DNA of 64,000 nt from Limnanthes douglasii subsp. nivea. Its lineage: Eukaryota; Streptophyta; Magnoliopsida; Brassicales; Limnanthaceae. Numbering within the stretch: the first letter of the stretch is position 1; each line of letters opens with the position of its first letter. The notes below the pieces were generated by a model that saw only the letters and a program-made list of their open reading frames with translations, was not told the DNA's origin and searched no databases. The stretch covers positions 74,846,885 to 74,910,884 of the forward strand of contig JAUPFV010000005.1 in NCBI GenBank assembly GCA_036936605.1, written 5' to 3'. A program made the translations under genes and the position numbers. Below are positions 43,026 through 56,879 of this stretch, one piece after another.

Positions 43026-44714
43026 ACTTAAGAAGAAAACCGATCAAGTTAGACAGCAAGAGATCAAGAAATGATCTATGTTCTTGAGATAAAGAACAAA
43101 GCATATTCCTTCATCCTCCTTCCAATTTCAAGTTTTTTTTTCTTAATATAAATAAAATGCTAAACTTATCGAGCTTCTTAATTTTATATAAAAATATAAA
43201 ATATTAATTTAGTATTTTGTTAAAATCATAAATGTACAATGTAGATTCACATAAAATTTTAGAAGACTTTTTATTTAGTTCGATTTAGTAGTCTCTCGGA
43301 TGACACTTTTGAAAGCTACGTATATTTTTAAATATATTGTGGGTGACTTAAGTTTTAGAATCTAAAATAATATTTAAGTAATTAATGGATGAAAAATCAT
43401 AATCTAATATAAAATGTTTATATTAAAAGCTTCAAATTCGTTTCTAATAAATTTATACTTTCTATCTCATAAATATCTGATTTAAAAAATATTTTATTTT
43501 TCAATAATTATGTTTTTCAAGTTGTTTATGTCTCTATTTATTTTATCCTAATTAATTCATATTAACAACGAAATAACATACTTTCATATATAAAGTCATC
43601 TAACAAAAAGAAATAACATACCATCATATTTTGTTTTGATAATATTAATAATTTTTTAAAATATCAACTTTTCACAAAAAGAAAATTCTAAATAATTTAT
43701 ATCTCACCAATTTATCATTTATAAAACGAATTGGTATAATAATTTTTTTTTCAATAAAAGATAAAAAGTATTGAAGAACGAAAAAAATCTAAAAAGAAAG
43801 AATGGTGATATCAAATTCGTTGTATGAATTAGATATTTGTTGTATACTCACAAATAGAATATTGTTCATTTATCGAACTATAATTTTTAAAATTATTTTA
43901 ATTTCGACATATCTCTTAATATGTCCATCGTAATGACTTTTCATATGGCCTTGTCATAGTTTTGAATTGAACCTTCGTTTACGGACTGCATTGTATATTT
44001 GAATATGATCTCCCTTATAATTTTTCATTTGACCCTCGTCATGTTTCTGATTATGTTCCTCGTCATCTCTCTGATTATGACTGTGTCTGTTACCAGGACT
44101 ACTTCTAGTCGTTAAAGTACAATATTTTCAAATAATTTCTTAAAAGACTATAAAAATAAAAAGAAGATGTAACAATAAAAATTTATATAATATTATTAAA
44201 ATGTTTTTAGCGTGTTAACAATCTTGACATGTACCTAATTAATTTTTTATCTGTTACAAATTCTGTCGTATCGTCAGTAACAAACTCTAAAATAGTCTAA
44301 GAATCGTTTTATTATTATTATTATTATTAATCTAACCATGAATGTTAATCTAATGGTCCAAATATTTTAAGATCTAAGTAATGGTCCTTTTATTACCAAA
44401 AAACTAATTTTTATCAATTACACTTCTTCCATAACATACAATCCCTAAAACATTATTCTCTTTTCATGTACTACTTCAATAAAATTCTAAAACGCAGAAC
44501 TTTGATCATCTGATCAATTATTTATGATATTTGTAGTACTCTTTATCCTTCTGTGTTTCTTACTTTGATTGCTCACTAAATTAATATTTATGTTCATAAC
44601 TATTGAAATAAATAATTGTCGAAGTTTTGCAGCCATATTACTTGAAATCTAATACTACTCTAACTTCAATTTTTAATGAATGTTCATGATACCTCTTCCT
44701 TTCTCTCAGAATAA
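43026..44714. other. LINE leader and unassigned AT-rich DNA
   Basis: The first about 100 bases are probably the 5' leader of LINE copy 1. The rest is AT-rich with no recognised gene or structured repeat except a short ATT run near 44311. Confidence 0.5.
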
Positions 44715-46680
44715 ATGACTGGTAGTAAGAGAAAATACACCGAGAAAAAACCTTCTCCAAAGTTACAACAAAAAAGTCTCAAAAGACCAGATTTAAAGAA
44801 CTTCCAAAGGATTTGGTATAAGACCAAATTTCTTTTGCACGAATTTTTCAGTAACCGAACCAAACCATATAAATATATAAAGATCATCAATATTTGAAGG
44901 ATGAGTATGACATCCCTGATTATATAGAAACTCGTCGCTTAAAGTTGGCGACTTACACCATCATACCGAAGTTGACGAAATGTGTTTCTTCTTTGCCCCA
45001 TTTGTATGGGTATTCGATTATCCGTCCATCCTTCCATTGTTAATTTCTTCAAATATGTTCGAATATATCCTAATCAGATAACAAATAATGGGTGGCGCAT
45101 GCTACTCAGCGTAATGATCAGTTCAAAACTTTTAGATATACATGTAACCCTCCAATTTTTCTTTTGGTGTCAATATTGAAATTTTCAACACAATTCTTTA
45201 TATTTTATGACTTTATAAGACTCAACCCAAATTATCATCCCACCCTTTTTAGACCATAACTGGAAAACCAATTTTATACATGTAATCGGGATTGGGGAAT
45301 CAAAAATTCTTATAATGGGGTTGGTAAAATAGATAGGAGGTTAATGCAAACACGTGAGTTATGATCCATTTAATTTAATTTTACTATATTCTTTATTGTT
45401 TTATTTTTCTAACAGACTCTTTCACCTTTCTAATTGTTTTGTATATCCATTAAAAGTTTTCGAAACCTTCAAAAAGTTTTTTCATAATAAAAACCCCTTA
45501 GAGATCATGTCTGTTGTTGCATGTCCCATCTATCAATTAGATTTTCATTATCTTTTTTACAGCTCGAGAATTTCATCCAAGGTGGACTTTGTCCTCTTCC
45601 ATAAATCATAATGAATCTTGATCGTAAACCAACAATTCAAAATACCGGAAATCACTTACAACCTCAAAACACACTTTTCATACTTAGACAACAAATACAG
45701 ACCCAGAACCAACAATGAATTGGCATAGGTATTCCAAAGAATAAAATGACAAGAAGACAATGAAAACACCATTGTTGCGACTGTATCCGCGGGCAATGCT
45801 TCCCCAAAAAATAAAAATCTCACCGCTGCTTCAAATCATGTTCTCAAGAATGACAACCTCATGAAACTTATCTCTAGTACCTCTCCTCATAAAAAACATC
45901 AAAATCTTAAGGATGCAATCAAGGGGAACCCCAATTTGTGCAGAGTGTCTATGACTCATTTTATTATATGAGCACATATTTTTGTATCCATTCAAACTCC
46001 AACACTAATAATATCTCTCCAACTTTCACACGATTCAACTCTCATACAATACAAATAATCAAACAAGGCACCTCTTTAAATTATCTAAACACCGATATAA
46101 TTTATCAAAATACTACTATGTTTAACCAAAACCAAGGTTTGAATACTGAATTCGAAACACTGACTGCTCAAATCTATGCTCTAAACTCGGAAATTAAAAA
46201 AGTCTAAGAAACTTTTACTGATTTCAAGAAAACTGAGGCTGAAGAAATCAAAAATATTTAAAGCATCCAGAATATAGAACTTTTAAAACTATAAACGAAA
46301 GAAAATAGGTCGTTTTAGCTGATGTTGAAGTTTTAGTCAAAGAAAGTAAAAAATGTAGTATCTTTACAATTTTGAATGCAAATCTAACATTCAGTTAGGT
46401 ATTAAGAGAAATTGTAACCTCAAAACTAGCATTCTAACAAATATCTCGAGCCATCAACTATAATAGACAATGATGAAAAGAATAAAAATGACGACGAGCA
46501 GAGTAAATAATATTTTTTTGCTTTCCCTATTAATAAAGTCAATATTGACGAAGTGACCAATCATGAAATCAATTCGGCAACAAAAAGCAGCTGGAGAAGA
46601 AAGATAACGAAACACTTGTCACTAAAATTTCTCCAGTTCACCAGACTATCAACGAGAATATTGACGAGGTGGTTACATAA
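44715..46680 (+). pseudogene. Decayed transposon protein (resembles the 'putative gypsy-type transposon' domain)
   Basis: An ATG at 44715 starts a Lys-rich leader (MTGSKRKYTEKKPSPKLQQ). After a frameshift DYIETRRLKLATYTI (44918-44965) is followed by YPNQITNNGWRMLLSVMISS (near 45065-45125), LLDIHV.., WCQYW-like and NPNYHPTLF.., an order resembling the PF04195-type domain (LtPNswrvllgF..lc..l.i..s...F..ff). A Glu/Lys-rich coiled-coil-like tail (46140-46680: ETLTAQIYALNSEIKKV and later) fits the same kind of protein. It has many stops and at least three frame changes. The assignment rests on motif order alone. Confidence 0.4.
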
Positions 46681-46989
46681 TTAAATGCTTTATCATTTTG
46701 AATACTACTTTTAGGATATTTTTAGGAATATGTTTGTACCCTAAATTTCGTACCTTCTCTTGACTATGAATTATTTTATTATTATCCTTGTGGAATATGT
46801 TTAAATTGTCTGCCAATAGTTTCCTCTTTTTATCCTTATCTATATCTCTCTTATATTTATATTCTTTTTACAGGACTTTTCTTTCGAAAAAAAATTCTTA
46901 CCTCATACTTACGGGTTTGAGGAAGTAGTTATTGTGATGTTTTTTATCATCACCTAACTTTGACTTGACAACATATTTATATTTATTTC

Positions 46990-47335
46990 TTCATTATAGG
47001 GTTAGTAGATATGTTTGAAATTTTAAGTCAAGGATGAGTATGAACACTTGCGTAACCTTTGAGGTTTTTTCTTACGCTTGTTTTATCAACTATAATCACG
47101 ACTTTACGTTAGAGAACAATATAGCCACTTACGTAAGTATATAATTTTTTAAACTCAGACTTGGTTTATCAACCATAATCACTATTTTTTCTATTACATC
47201 GGGGAACTGTATGGCCACTTGCTTAAACTTTTGTACTTTCCATATTAGGCTTGGTTTATCAACCATAGTCGCTAATTAGACTAATATTCAGGTTACAGTA
47301 TGCCCACTTGCGTAACGTTTTGGTCTTTTTAATGA
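46990..47335 (+). repeat. 83-90 bp tandem repeat
   Basis: CTTGTTTTATCAAC at 47077, CTTGGTTTATCAACCAT at 47160 and again at 47250 each head a unit, and each unit carries GCCACTTGCGTAA-like sequence before the next. A partial unit precedes at about 47040. Copies are clearly diverged. Confidence 0.75.
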
Positions 47336-50300
47336 GGGACTTTGCTTCATTGAGAGAGAATGTCGAAGAGATGAGACTAAAATCAAGAGTAATTTTATTG
47401 ATCAATCAATGAAACATTGTTACAATGATTGGACTTCATATTTATAATAATTTATATCCCTAAATTATAGACATGTATGACACATGTAGCATATGAATAG
47501 TGTTAATTATGCATTACAACTACTTAATAAAAATTACTAATTACCACTTAACGGTTATGGATATTTTGGTATTAAACAACATCTTCTATAAAGACTTTAA
47601 TATTCCTAAGTTCTTTTAATCGTCAGTAAACTGTCATTTGGCCTCGTGTATTTGTCCAAATAAATTTTTTCCCACGCTTTTGCATATCTTGTTATTTTGT
47701 CTTTTTGTCCATACTTTTGTCTAAGTTTTTTTTAATGATGTATTGGTTCATATTACTTTACTTTTTCGATGATTTATACTTCTTCCTATTATACTTCTTT
47801 TTTAGAAAAATCACTACGACCAATGTCCAAAGCCAGTTTTAAAATTTACCTTATCATATGAATATTTACCTTTTCCATAATAGTAGATAGAAAAATTTGA
47901 AGAACTTTTTTTATTAAAAAATCACAAATAGAATACTTGTTTTACTATATGTCAATTTTATTTCCCTAGCTCAGAGATAAATTACCATGACAAATTTGAA
48001 ATTCATAAGCTAAAAATAACACTGGTTTCAGAACTTTAAGATCTTTTTAAAAGTGTGACAAAATGAAAAAAATCATCGCAAAATACATCAGTAACATAAG
48101 AACCCACCATTTGTAGGAACTGGGCTTCTAGTTTTCAATTTTACACGAGTTGTGACCAGAAGAAGTGAGTCTAGCAGGAGCGGTTCGCAATAAATTCTTC
48201 TATGATCTCTAAGGTGAAAAGGATTAAGCTGTTTATGCTTCGTGCAACATGCTTTTAATAAAAAAATAAAACATTAGCCACTTCATATATTCAGTAACTT
48301 TCTGTTAGTTTTACATATCAAAATTTAATAGAACACATCTAATCATACAAATCCATAATACATGGAAAGCATCCTAATAATGAGTCTTAGTTGCTTTTTT
48401 TTATGTAGGTACAATTTTACAAAGCCTTGTGTATATGTCATTTCTGTAAGTTCTCTTCATATATGATTATTCATAAAATATTAAAAGCTCATAAAAAGTT
48501 CCTTAATATGTTTTGAGTATCATGGAGCGCATGGAAAACTTAAATGCTGAAAATTGAGGAAGTCCAGATGAAATTCGAACAGATATCAAGTGATAAAAAA
48601 ATATATGAAAATACTTCGTTTCATTGACTTAAGAACACAAACGATCCACATGTGATGGCATTACTACGCGATGGCATTAGTATCTGGGAAAAATTAAAAT
48701 TGATATGGAGGAGGACTAGCGGGTATTGTGAAGCACATGAGATGTTAGAAATATCTCTCACCAACTAATGTGATATTGTCCATTTTTCAGCCTTAGTGGA
48801 TAAATGCAAGTGAACTTACTAAATTTATCTAAAAACAACACATAAAATTTAAAATCCGATTTTGATTTTACACGGGCTAGACCCAAGCATCAGTGTGTAT
48901 TAAGTTTAATATTACCTATAACATGTTTAAAGATGATAATGTTTTCCAATTATGTGGATATCCGATCCAATGGGTTAGGATATCTGAACTTTATTTTTTT
49001 AATATAGAATAATATTAGGTTTCAAAAATATTTTGACCGATACTAATTCCAAATACTACCAATCCAAAATTTGTTATTTTAATATCCGTAGCTAATATGT
49101 AATATATTTTTAACTTAACTTCTATATTATATTATAATTCCAATAAATTAATTTTTATTGTTTGTGATTTTTTATTTATGTTTGTAAGTTTATTTTATTT
49201 ATATATAATTACATCTGTAATATATAAATTTGTTTATATTTAGAAAATTTAAAAATACAAAATTTAATAAATTTAATATTATAGGATAATAGATTTGAGT
49301 TTAATTTTTGTTAACAAATGCATATAATAATAAAAATATTATATTAAAATTTTAAATAAATTTAAAATGTATTATATATCTATCATTAATTTTTTTAAAT
49401 TAAATTTAAAATGCATAGTCGATATTATTATTATTATTACTTGTAAAAAAATTATTAGACTGATTAAGTTAGGGTTCACCAATAAGAGCAAACATCTATA
49501 AATAAAGATATACATTCAACATCTATCATCGTCTCCGTATTAAAAGCATATATCACTTTTCCCAAATTATTCTACCTCTCAAAATAAACCTCCATAATTT
49601 CTCGTGCCTTTTTAAGTACTCAGTACTGACTGGTTATTATAAATAGGAGTAGAACCTTTTTAAGTACTCAGTACTGACGGGTTATTATAAATAGGACTTC
49701 TACTGGAGGATGAGTATTTACTTAGGTACATAAAGCTAACTGTTTTGTTGTCTGTATTGTTTATAAAAATTAAGAATAGAACCGGTTTAATTGTTTTTAT
49801 ATCTTTTTAAAAAATTAACCAATAAACATATTAATTTCCATTTTTAATGCTATTTTAGAAACAATATATTTGTGTAGCATATAATCATTCGACATCCAAA
49901 AATTAGTTGTCTATTTAAAAATCCGGAGAAAATAGACTACCACCTACAAAATTATTAACCTTTTTAATATGTTTTTATGTTATAGTTAAGTTTAGTGCAA
50001 AATCATTAAAGTAAATTATTATATTAATGCTTCAAATTTCAACTTTTCTTAAATTTTTTTATTATATGCACTCGGTTTTATGATAATTATTATTTTTAAA
50101 TGATTTTTAACTATTATTTTTCTTTGTTTTGAGTTTATAATATTTAATACTATGAAGAAAAACCAATTTATAATGTATATTATCCAAGGGGAAGTATTAT
50201 TAGAAAACGTGTTATCAGCAATGGAATGTGTTACTAGCCAATGAAATTGGTCGAAAGGTGTATTTAATCCATTATAAGTTTAAGCTAGAAATTCAATTAT

Positions 50301-51720
50301 TATTAAAATATAATAAAATCAAGATTTTTTTATCAAACTTGGTAGATATTTTAATCGTGGAAACATATTCAAAGTAAAAATAAAACTGAAAATTAGCTCT
50401 CATATTTAAAAAGTTGCAGTTGTTCTTATGATTAGTATAGGTAGTCTCCAAACATATATATATATATATATATGTAAATTTCTCTAAGAAATGCGGAGAA
50501 ACATAAAGCTTTTGTTAATATAAGTAAATTGTTGCTTTACCCAACTTTTAATGTTATATAAAATATATAAATATATAGACGATAAATTTAGTAGTAATGT
50601 CTAATTTCAAAAACAAACAATAATGTAGCAACCTGTTTTTCAAATATCAAATGTGTATTTTTTTTACTTTTATTCAAAGAAAGTATTTTTAGTTATAATG
50701 TATAATAGGATTTTATATAGTTCCCAAATAATAATTTCAATTGATAAATTTACAATATATTTTGGTTATATATATTTGAGAAATACTGAGATTGCAGCAG
50801 CAGCGACTTTCTTATTTTTAATTGTTTAATTTTTTTTTGTTTTCTATCGAAGATCCAATGAATAGATTAACCACAGCTATCTAATCTTATTTAGATAACA
50901 TTTTTCATCCAAACGTGTACTGAAATCTATCGTAAAAATATTATTTGGTTATAGACCGGTGGCAGTTCGCTTAGGGATTCATAGGTTACCTCGATGCCCT
51001 ATCATCTATTTTTTATATTGTTCCCATTTTCAATTTATAAATTTTTTCTCGAGGAGGAAAGTATCACCTCTAATATTTGATTTTGTTTTAAGTTTTCTTT
51101 TTTTAGCTTTCTGAATTATCGTTGAATTCTTCTTGTTGCTTGTTTATGTTATTGTTTAATTGACATGATATCGCTCTTCGTTAAGAATCAATTGAAGAGG
51201 ATTTAACAATTGATTTTATGCTTCTAGCACTTTATATATGGTTAGTTCGGGTAGTGTTATTAAATTTATACAAAACTATACTGGAAAATATATAAAACAT
51301 GCAAACAAAAATTAAAATATTTAACAATCACGTAAAATTGTTAGTATCAATTGAACATATTTATTAGAACAGGGAATTAGATAACAAAGAAAACTTGTCA
51401 ATCTTCATTTCCATATCTATTCTTGTAAAAATAATGACAAAAATGGCATGACTTAGCAGATATTTTTATTTGTTTTTTAATTTCATAGTTCATTTCCCAG
51501 GCAGTCAGCTATCCTGTTTTTTTTATTTTCGACGTGTGAAATAGAACCATAAAAACTGATTTTAGAATTTTGTAAATTTGAGGTCATATTTAATATCTTA
51601 TATTTCCAACACGAATTATAGGATATTGATCCTAATATCTTCGTGACATAGTTGGCTAGATATTCTATCTTTGCTACTAACTTTCAAAAACCTACACCCA
51701 AAACATTATAATATTTATTG
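47336..51720. other. Unassigned AT-rich region
   Basis: About 4.4 kb without recognisable coding sequence. Noted: a 48-bp tandem duplication (49607 and 49655, units starting CCTTTTTAAGTACTCAGTAC), a TA tract near 50457-50472, and a stretch at 49800-50545 that resembles 34850-35340. Confidence 0.5.
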
Positions 51721-52450
51721 TTAGAAGAAGGTTAGTAGAATTAGTAAGCTTAAAATTAGAATTTTGAAGCCATAATGTTGAAAAAGATATGTATTCATTG
51801 AGGAGAAGGATAGTTCATAGCTTCTTTTATAAGTCCAATAGATAAACCTCTTATACTTGGGGAAATATAGCTTGATTAATTGAAGTTGAGCAGAACCTTG
51901 ATTCAACCAAACTTATTTTTTCAGTGATAAAGATGACTCATAGAATTTCAAAGAATAAAGATTTCAGGATTTCCATTTGCTTCAAAAAAATATCAATACC
52001 GGGTACTTAGTAATTTTCAATTCTTCAATCAAGCTTCTTATTTTATTTGATGTAATATGAATTAATTCTATATATCTGGTATGGAGTGATTGGTCTACTA
52101 AAGATGAATAATTTGTTGGCAACATGAATTCTTTCAACTTTTTATGTATAACGAATCAAGGTAAACACTGCCACAATTGTTAGATAAAAAAATATTTATG
52201 ATATTAATTGACCTTGAATAAGATGAGAATGAATTGTATTTATTCAAAATTCTATTTATCTATCGTGATGTATCCAAGCGACATACTTTGTACCAATACA
52301 ATAGCCCTTAGTTTGCCAAGAATATTGTTCTATAGAAATCTAAATTCTTTTTGCATTTTCTCGTCTAGCTAGAATATGATATGATTTACCATACAATATA
52401 CCATAATTATCATCCAAATCTCATTTATTGTTCCTTATTAACCCCCTCAA
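51721..52450 (-). other. Possible 3' continuation of LINE copy 2
   Basis: Downstream of the RNase H start of LINE copy 2 the sequence should encode the rest of RNase H, but I cannot recognise it. Either this part is too decayed or it was replaced. Confidence 0.3.
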
Positions 52451-52455
52451 CTAGA

Positions 52456-55400
52456 TTATCCCTTGACACCACAAGACCCATCAATATTTAGTTTGAAATT
52501 GTCGTTCATAGAAGATTTCCAGCTAAATAAACTAAATATTTTCCTATTGTCTAGGTGATTGAAACATCCTAATTCCATATATGTCTTGTAGTCTTTTGAA
52601 AGATATTTTATTTTAAGTAATCTATCATTATCCAAGACATTTAACATATGTTGGATATAACTGATAATATAATCAGCTGAAGTCTTGTGGTTATCATATT
52701 TTACCTGATTCATTGCCCTCCAAATAGTCCAGCAAATCATATGAGAGATGGTTGTATGTGAGTGCACATATTTATTAATTGACCAAAACAAACATCTTAT
52801 AATATGTATAATAGTCATATACATTTCCAAGTTGATGTTGAACAATCAAGAAAAGTATGACAAGACCATCCAGGCAAGCTTGTTAGATACAAATAAGTGA
52901 TTAGTTGTTTCACATTCATTACAAAATAGACATTTATAGATTAGAGTTAGATTCTTTTTATGAAGAATAAAGTCCACTGAGAGCCCGCTATTGAGAATCT
53001 TCCACGATAGGAATGAGCACTTTGTGGAAGTAATGTCATTCCATATTTTTTAAAATAATTTTGACTTATTGCCTTTTCTTCTCAGTTTGTTCCATTTATA
53101 TTTAGTACTAAAACCTTTAGAGTTAGTAATTATCATTTATAAAATAATTTTGAATTCTTTTTGTATCTAAAGACAACACAAAATTATTTAGCTAATCTAA
53201 GATCGAACCTATTATGTTTCAAAATGTGTTAACTTTTCCTTAACAAACTAGTTGTTATCATCTTGCTCAAATAGCTTAATAAGAGGAGAATTTTTTATCC
53301 ACTTATTTAACCACACATCTACCTCTCATTTTATTATTTTTCAGTAGATATATTCTTCAGTCTTTTCTTTTATGTTAATCAACCTTTTCCAGGTTGTTGA
53401 ATGCTGATTTTGTAGTTAACTTGTAAATGATGCTTATCAGTATAGTAAACCTTGGGCATATACCTAGCCCAAATAGTTTATTTCTCTCTAAATCTATACC
53501 ATAATTTTGCAGGAGAAATTATATGAGATATCTTGAAATTTCCTAATGTTAAGACACTTTTCCTCATATGGTCTACATAGGTTGTTCCGATTAGTCCAAT
53601 GCATCGTGTTAAAGTCCTATCTGGAACCCATAGGTACCTATTGTATAACCTTTCGAGTCTTTCAATAACCATCTTAGAAATTATACAACTGTGTATCCAG
53701 TAGATAGGAATTTCTATAAGCACAAATTCTATCAAAATTAACCTGCAACCATACGAAAGATGTTTGTTTTCCTAATCATTAATTCTACTTATTGTATTAA
53801 AAATAAGGTCATCATAGTTGATTGCATTATTGTTAGTGTTTATGTTAATCCCAATGTATGAAATCTGTAGATGGCCAATCTGGAAACCTTAATGACTACC
53901 AATTATGCTAGATGTCAACTGAAAAAATCAAGTAGAAATAATTACTTTAGTTTTATCCTTGTTTATAATTTGACATAAAACGTCTTGATAATATTCTAAG
54001 AAGTCAGCTAAAGTGTCAACATTATTAGCTTCTCTATTTGTTAAAATTAGTAAGTCCATTTGCGACGGCTAAACACGTAATCACCATAGTTCCGTTTAAT
54101 TTGTAGTTTAATCCTTTCATACATTCAAATAAGCATTTCAAACCCCTTATCAGATACTCATTAGCGATTATAAAAAGGTTAGAGGATATAGGATCCTCTT
54201 CCCTGATTCCATTAGATGCTTTGAAATATCTTATAGATTTCGCATTCACTATTATAGAGTAGTGAACTTGGGTAATAGTACTGTGAATTAAGTTAATGCT
54301 AAAGCCAACACACTCCATTTTCTTTGAAGGTCAATAAGAAGTTTCTTCGCTAGGAGAATATTGTCATGAATGTCATTTTATTCATAATTCCGTCTTACTC
54401 TTTTAGGATAACTTTAGGGAGAATCATAACTAGCCTATTTTTAACAATTTTAGATAATATTTTATTCATTACTGTACATAGTTAAAAGATTATTTACCTT
54501 TGGGATCAATCTTACAATAGTGGCAATAGTACCTTTAGGAGCTTTATGTCCATTGAATATTATCTTTATAACAGCACAGAGATCAACCTTGATAATGTCC
54601 CAACAAGTTTGATAAAACAAGTAATTGAAGCCATCAATTCCTGCTGCACTTGATGGGTTAAGGTCTTTGATCACCTTAAGAATTTAATCTTCATCAGGTA
54701 ACTCCATTAGCATATTATTTAATTCTTCATTTATATGATTGGGAATTAAATTCAATAGTTATTCTTCCATATTTTGGCCCATTTGGCTTGTAAGAATAGT
54801 TTTAAAATGAGGTTAAGCTGAATTCCCCAATAATTCACAATCTTGTATCTAGTTGTTACCATCCTTAATACTTAAAATTTAATTTATTCTCCTCTTATTT
54901 TTAAATTTGTTATGGTATAATGATGTGTTTCTTTCTCCATCTCTAATCCTTGTTGTATTGCACATTTGTTTTTTGCGAAAAATGTTCTTCTCTTTTAAGT
55001 AATTGAAGGTAAGTAACATGACTATTAGCCAAGATGGTTTTATCCTCCAAAATTCTAATATTTTCAAACCTTTTCTCATACTTTTTTAAATTTTCATAAG
55101 GTTGAAGAACTTAATCAAATATGCTCTCGAATTTCTCATAGATTCATCTTAAAGCCTATTTCAATCTTTTCAACTCGTTCAAAAAAGCAAACATTGGTTG
55201 ACATTCCTTTTCAATCATTCAATATTGTTCTACACCCTTCATAAAATCTTGGTGGTTTGTCTACATGTTCTGAAATTTAAATGATGATGTTAAGATTCTG
55301 TTACTTTCTTCAAGAGTGATGTATATGGGTGTATGATCTGAGCATGTTCTAGCCATATGTCTTACTCTTGTTTCATGAAAGTAATTTGACCAAGTATCAT

Positions 55401-56765
55401 TGATTAGGATCCTATCTAACCTCTTCCATTTTATCTTCTTGGACCATGTGTGTTTTGTTCCAATATATCCTGCATCTTCTAAGCCACAATCCTCAATTTA
55501 TTAGAATATTCTAAACTTCTCAAATGTAATGATGAACAATAAAGTTGTTCAGGAGTAACAGATGTTAGATTAAAATCTCCTATCACGATCCATTCTTTAT
55601 CATTCTCATTCAAAACCCTTAAATTATAATATAGATCCAGTATGTGTATGCTGAAGTGCTTAGAATATAAAATAGTTACCATGAAGGTTCTATCTAGATT
55701 TAAATGGATAACCTTGATATGTAAGAACTGGATGTGATTTGTGATGATATCCATTTTGAAGTAATAATGCCACATAAGCTAAATTGTTTTGCTTATATTA
55801 TATATACTATTTTGGAAACTTATAACTTTTGTAACTTTTTGCAGATTATCAGCAGCTATAAGAGGTTCATCAAAATAGCCAACAAATCAAGATTTCCTTC
55901 ATTTTAATAGATATTAACCTTCTTTTGGATGTTTTATTTCTTATACCTCCAATACTCCAGTTCAAAATCTTTATAATCATTTGAAATTATTAGTTGTAAT
56001 CGTGTTTGGCTTTTTTCAACTCAGAAGCCTTGGTTGTTATTGAGTTTTTATCAACTATTCCTTTGGCATATCTGACCTTTTTACTCAGTATTTCTTTTAT
56101 CTATTTCCCTACTTCAATGTTTTTTTTAGTTTGGGAGACGATGGAAGAATTCTTATGTTACTTTGCTTGGATATATTGTAAGTTGAACACAGAATTTCAT
56201 AGTCAGTTGCTATATTCATAGAAGCCCCCAATTGTATTGATTGAATGGTCTCGATAATATTAGACCCATTGAACTCAATATTCTCTATAAGGTTGTTGTC
56301 ATTGCTGTCATCGATCAAGTTTACTATATGAGTGTTATCTTTCATATGAATAGCTATTTTCTTTGTAATTGTCTTAGAAATAATCTGTCTTATTTGATCA
56401 TTTCTAAATTTCTTTCTCTTTGACTTATCAACTACAGTATTGTTTTTTCCTTTACGAATGATTGTCTTAATTTTTCTCATATCTTTTAAGTTATTTCCAA
56501 ATAGCTTGGGATCAGTATTATTATATTTTGAGGTAGTATCTGGAGGTTGATTTGAATGTTTCTTTCAATTTTCTGTAGTTGTTATCAACCTCTTAAATTT
56601 TGAATCATTGTGTCATAAATGCATACAAACCTTAAAATATTTAGGAATATCAACATACTGGATGTCAACCCAACATCCATCATTATCTTTGAAGCCTAGC
56701 CAAGCCTCGTGTATAGGTTTTTTGGTAACATCCCATTTAATTAGAGGCTTGCAATTAGTGGGGTC
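52456..56765 (-). pseudogene. L1-type LINE (copy 2), decayed
   Basis: On the - strand: ORF1 end with HEAWLGFKDNDGCWVDIQ and a damaged zinc knuckle (KVCMHLGHNDSKF, two Cys lost, near 56640-56600), a Lys-rich tail (56480-56110), endonuclease pieces with VIGDFNL (near 55590) and ARTCSDHTP-like (near 55340), RT blocks NPSSAAGIDGFNYLFYQ (near 54660), RYFKASNGIREEDPISSNLF (near 54220), and CLAVANGLTNF (near 54070) where the family has the FADD active site. Then IPIYWIHSCIISKMV (53710), a zf-RVT-like stretch, and the RNase H start FKLNIDGSCGVKG (52495-52456). It has many stops and frameshifts. It is the inverted partner of copy 3 at 61440-64000. Confidence 0.75.
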
Positions 56766-56879
56766 TTCTTTTGGGTTCGATCATGTAGATGATATGAAGG
56801 AGGCCCACAGGTTTTTGATCCTAGACGAAAGTTTTGAGGATCATGTTTTTACTGCGAACAAAAGTTTAAAAATTGGGAC

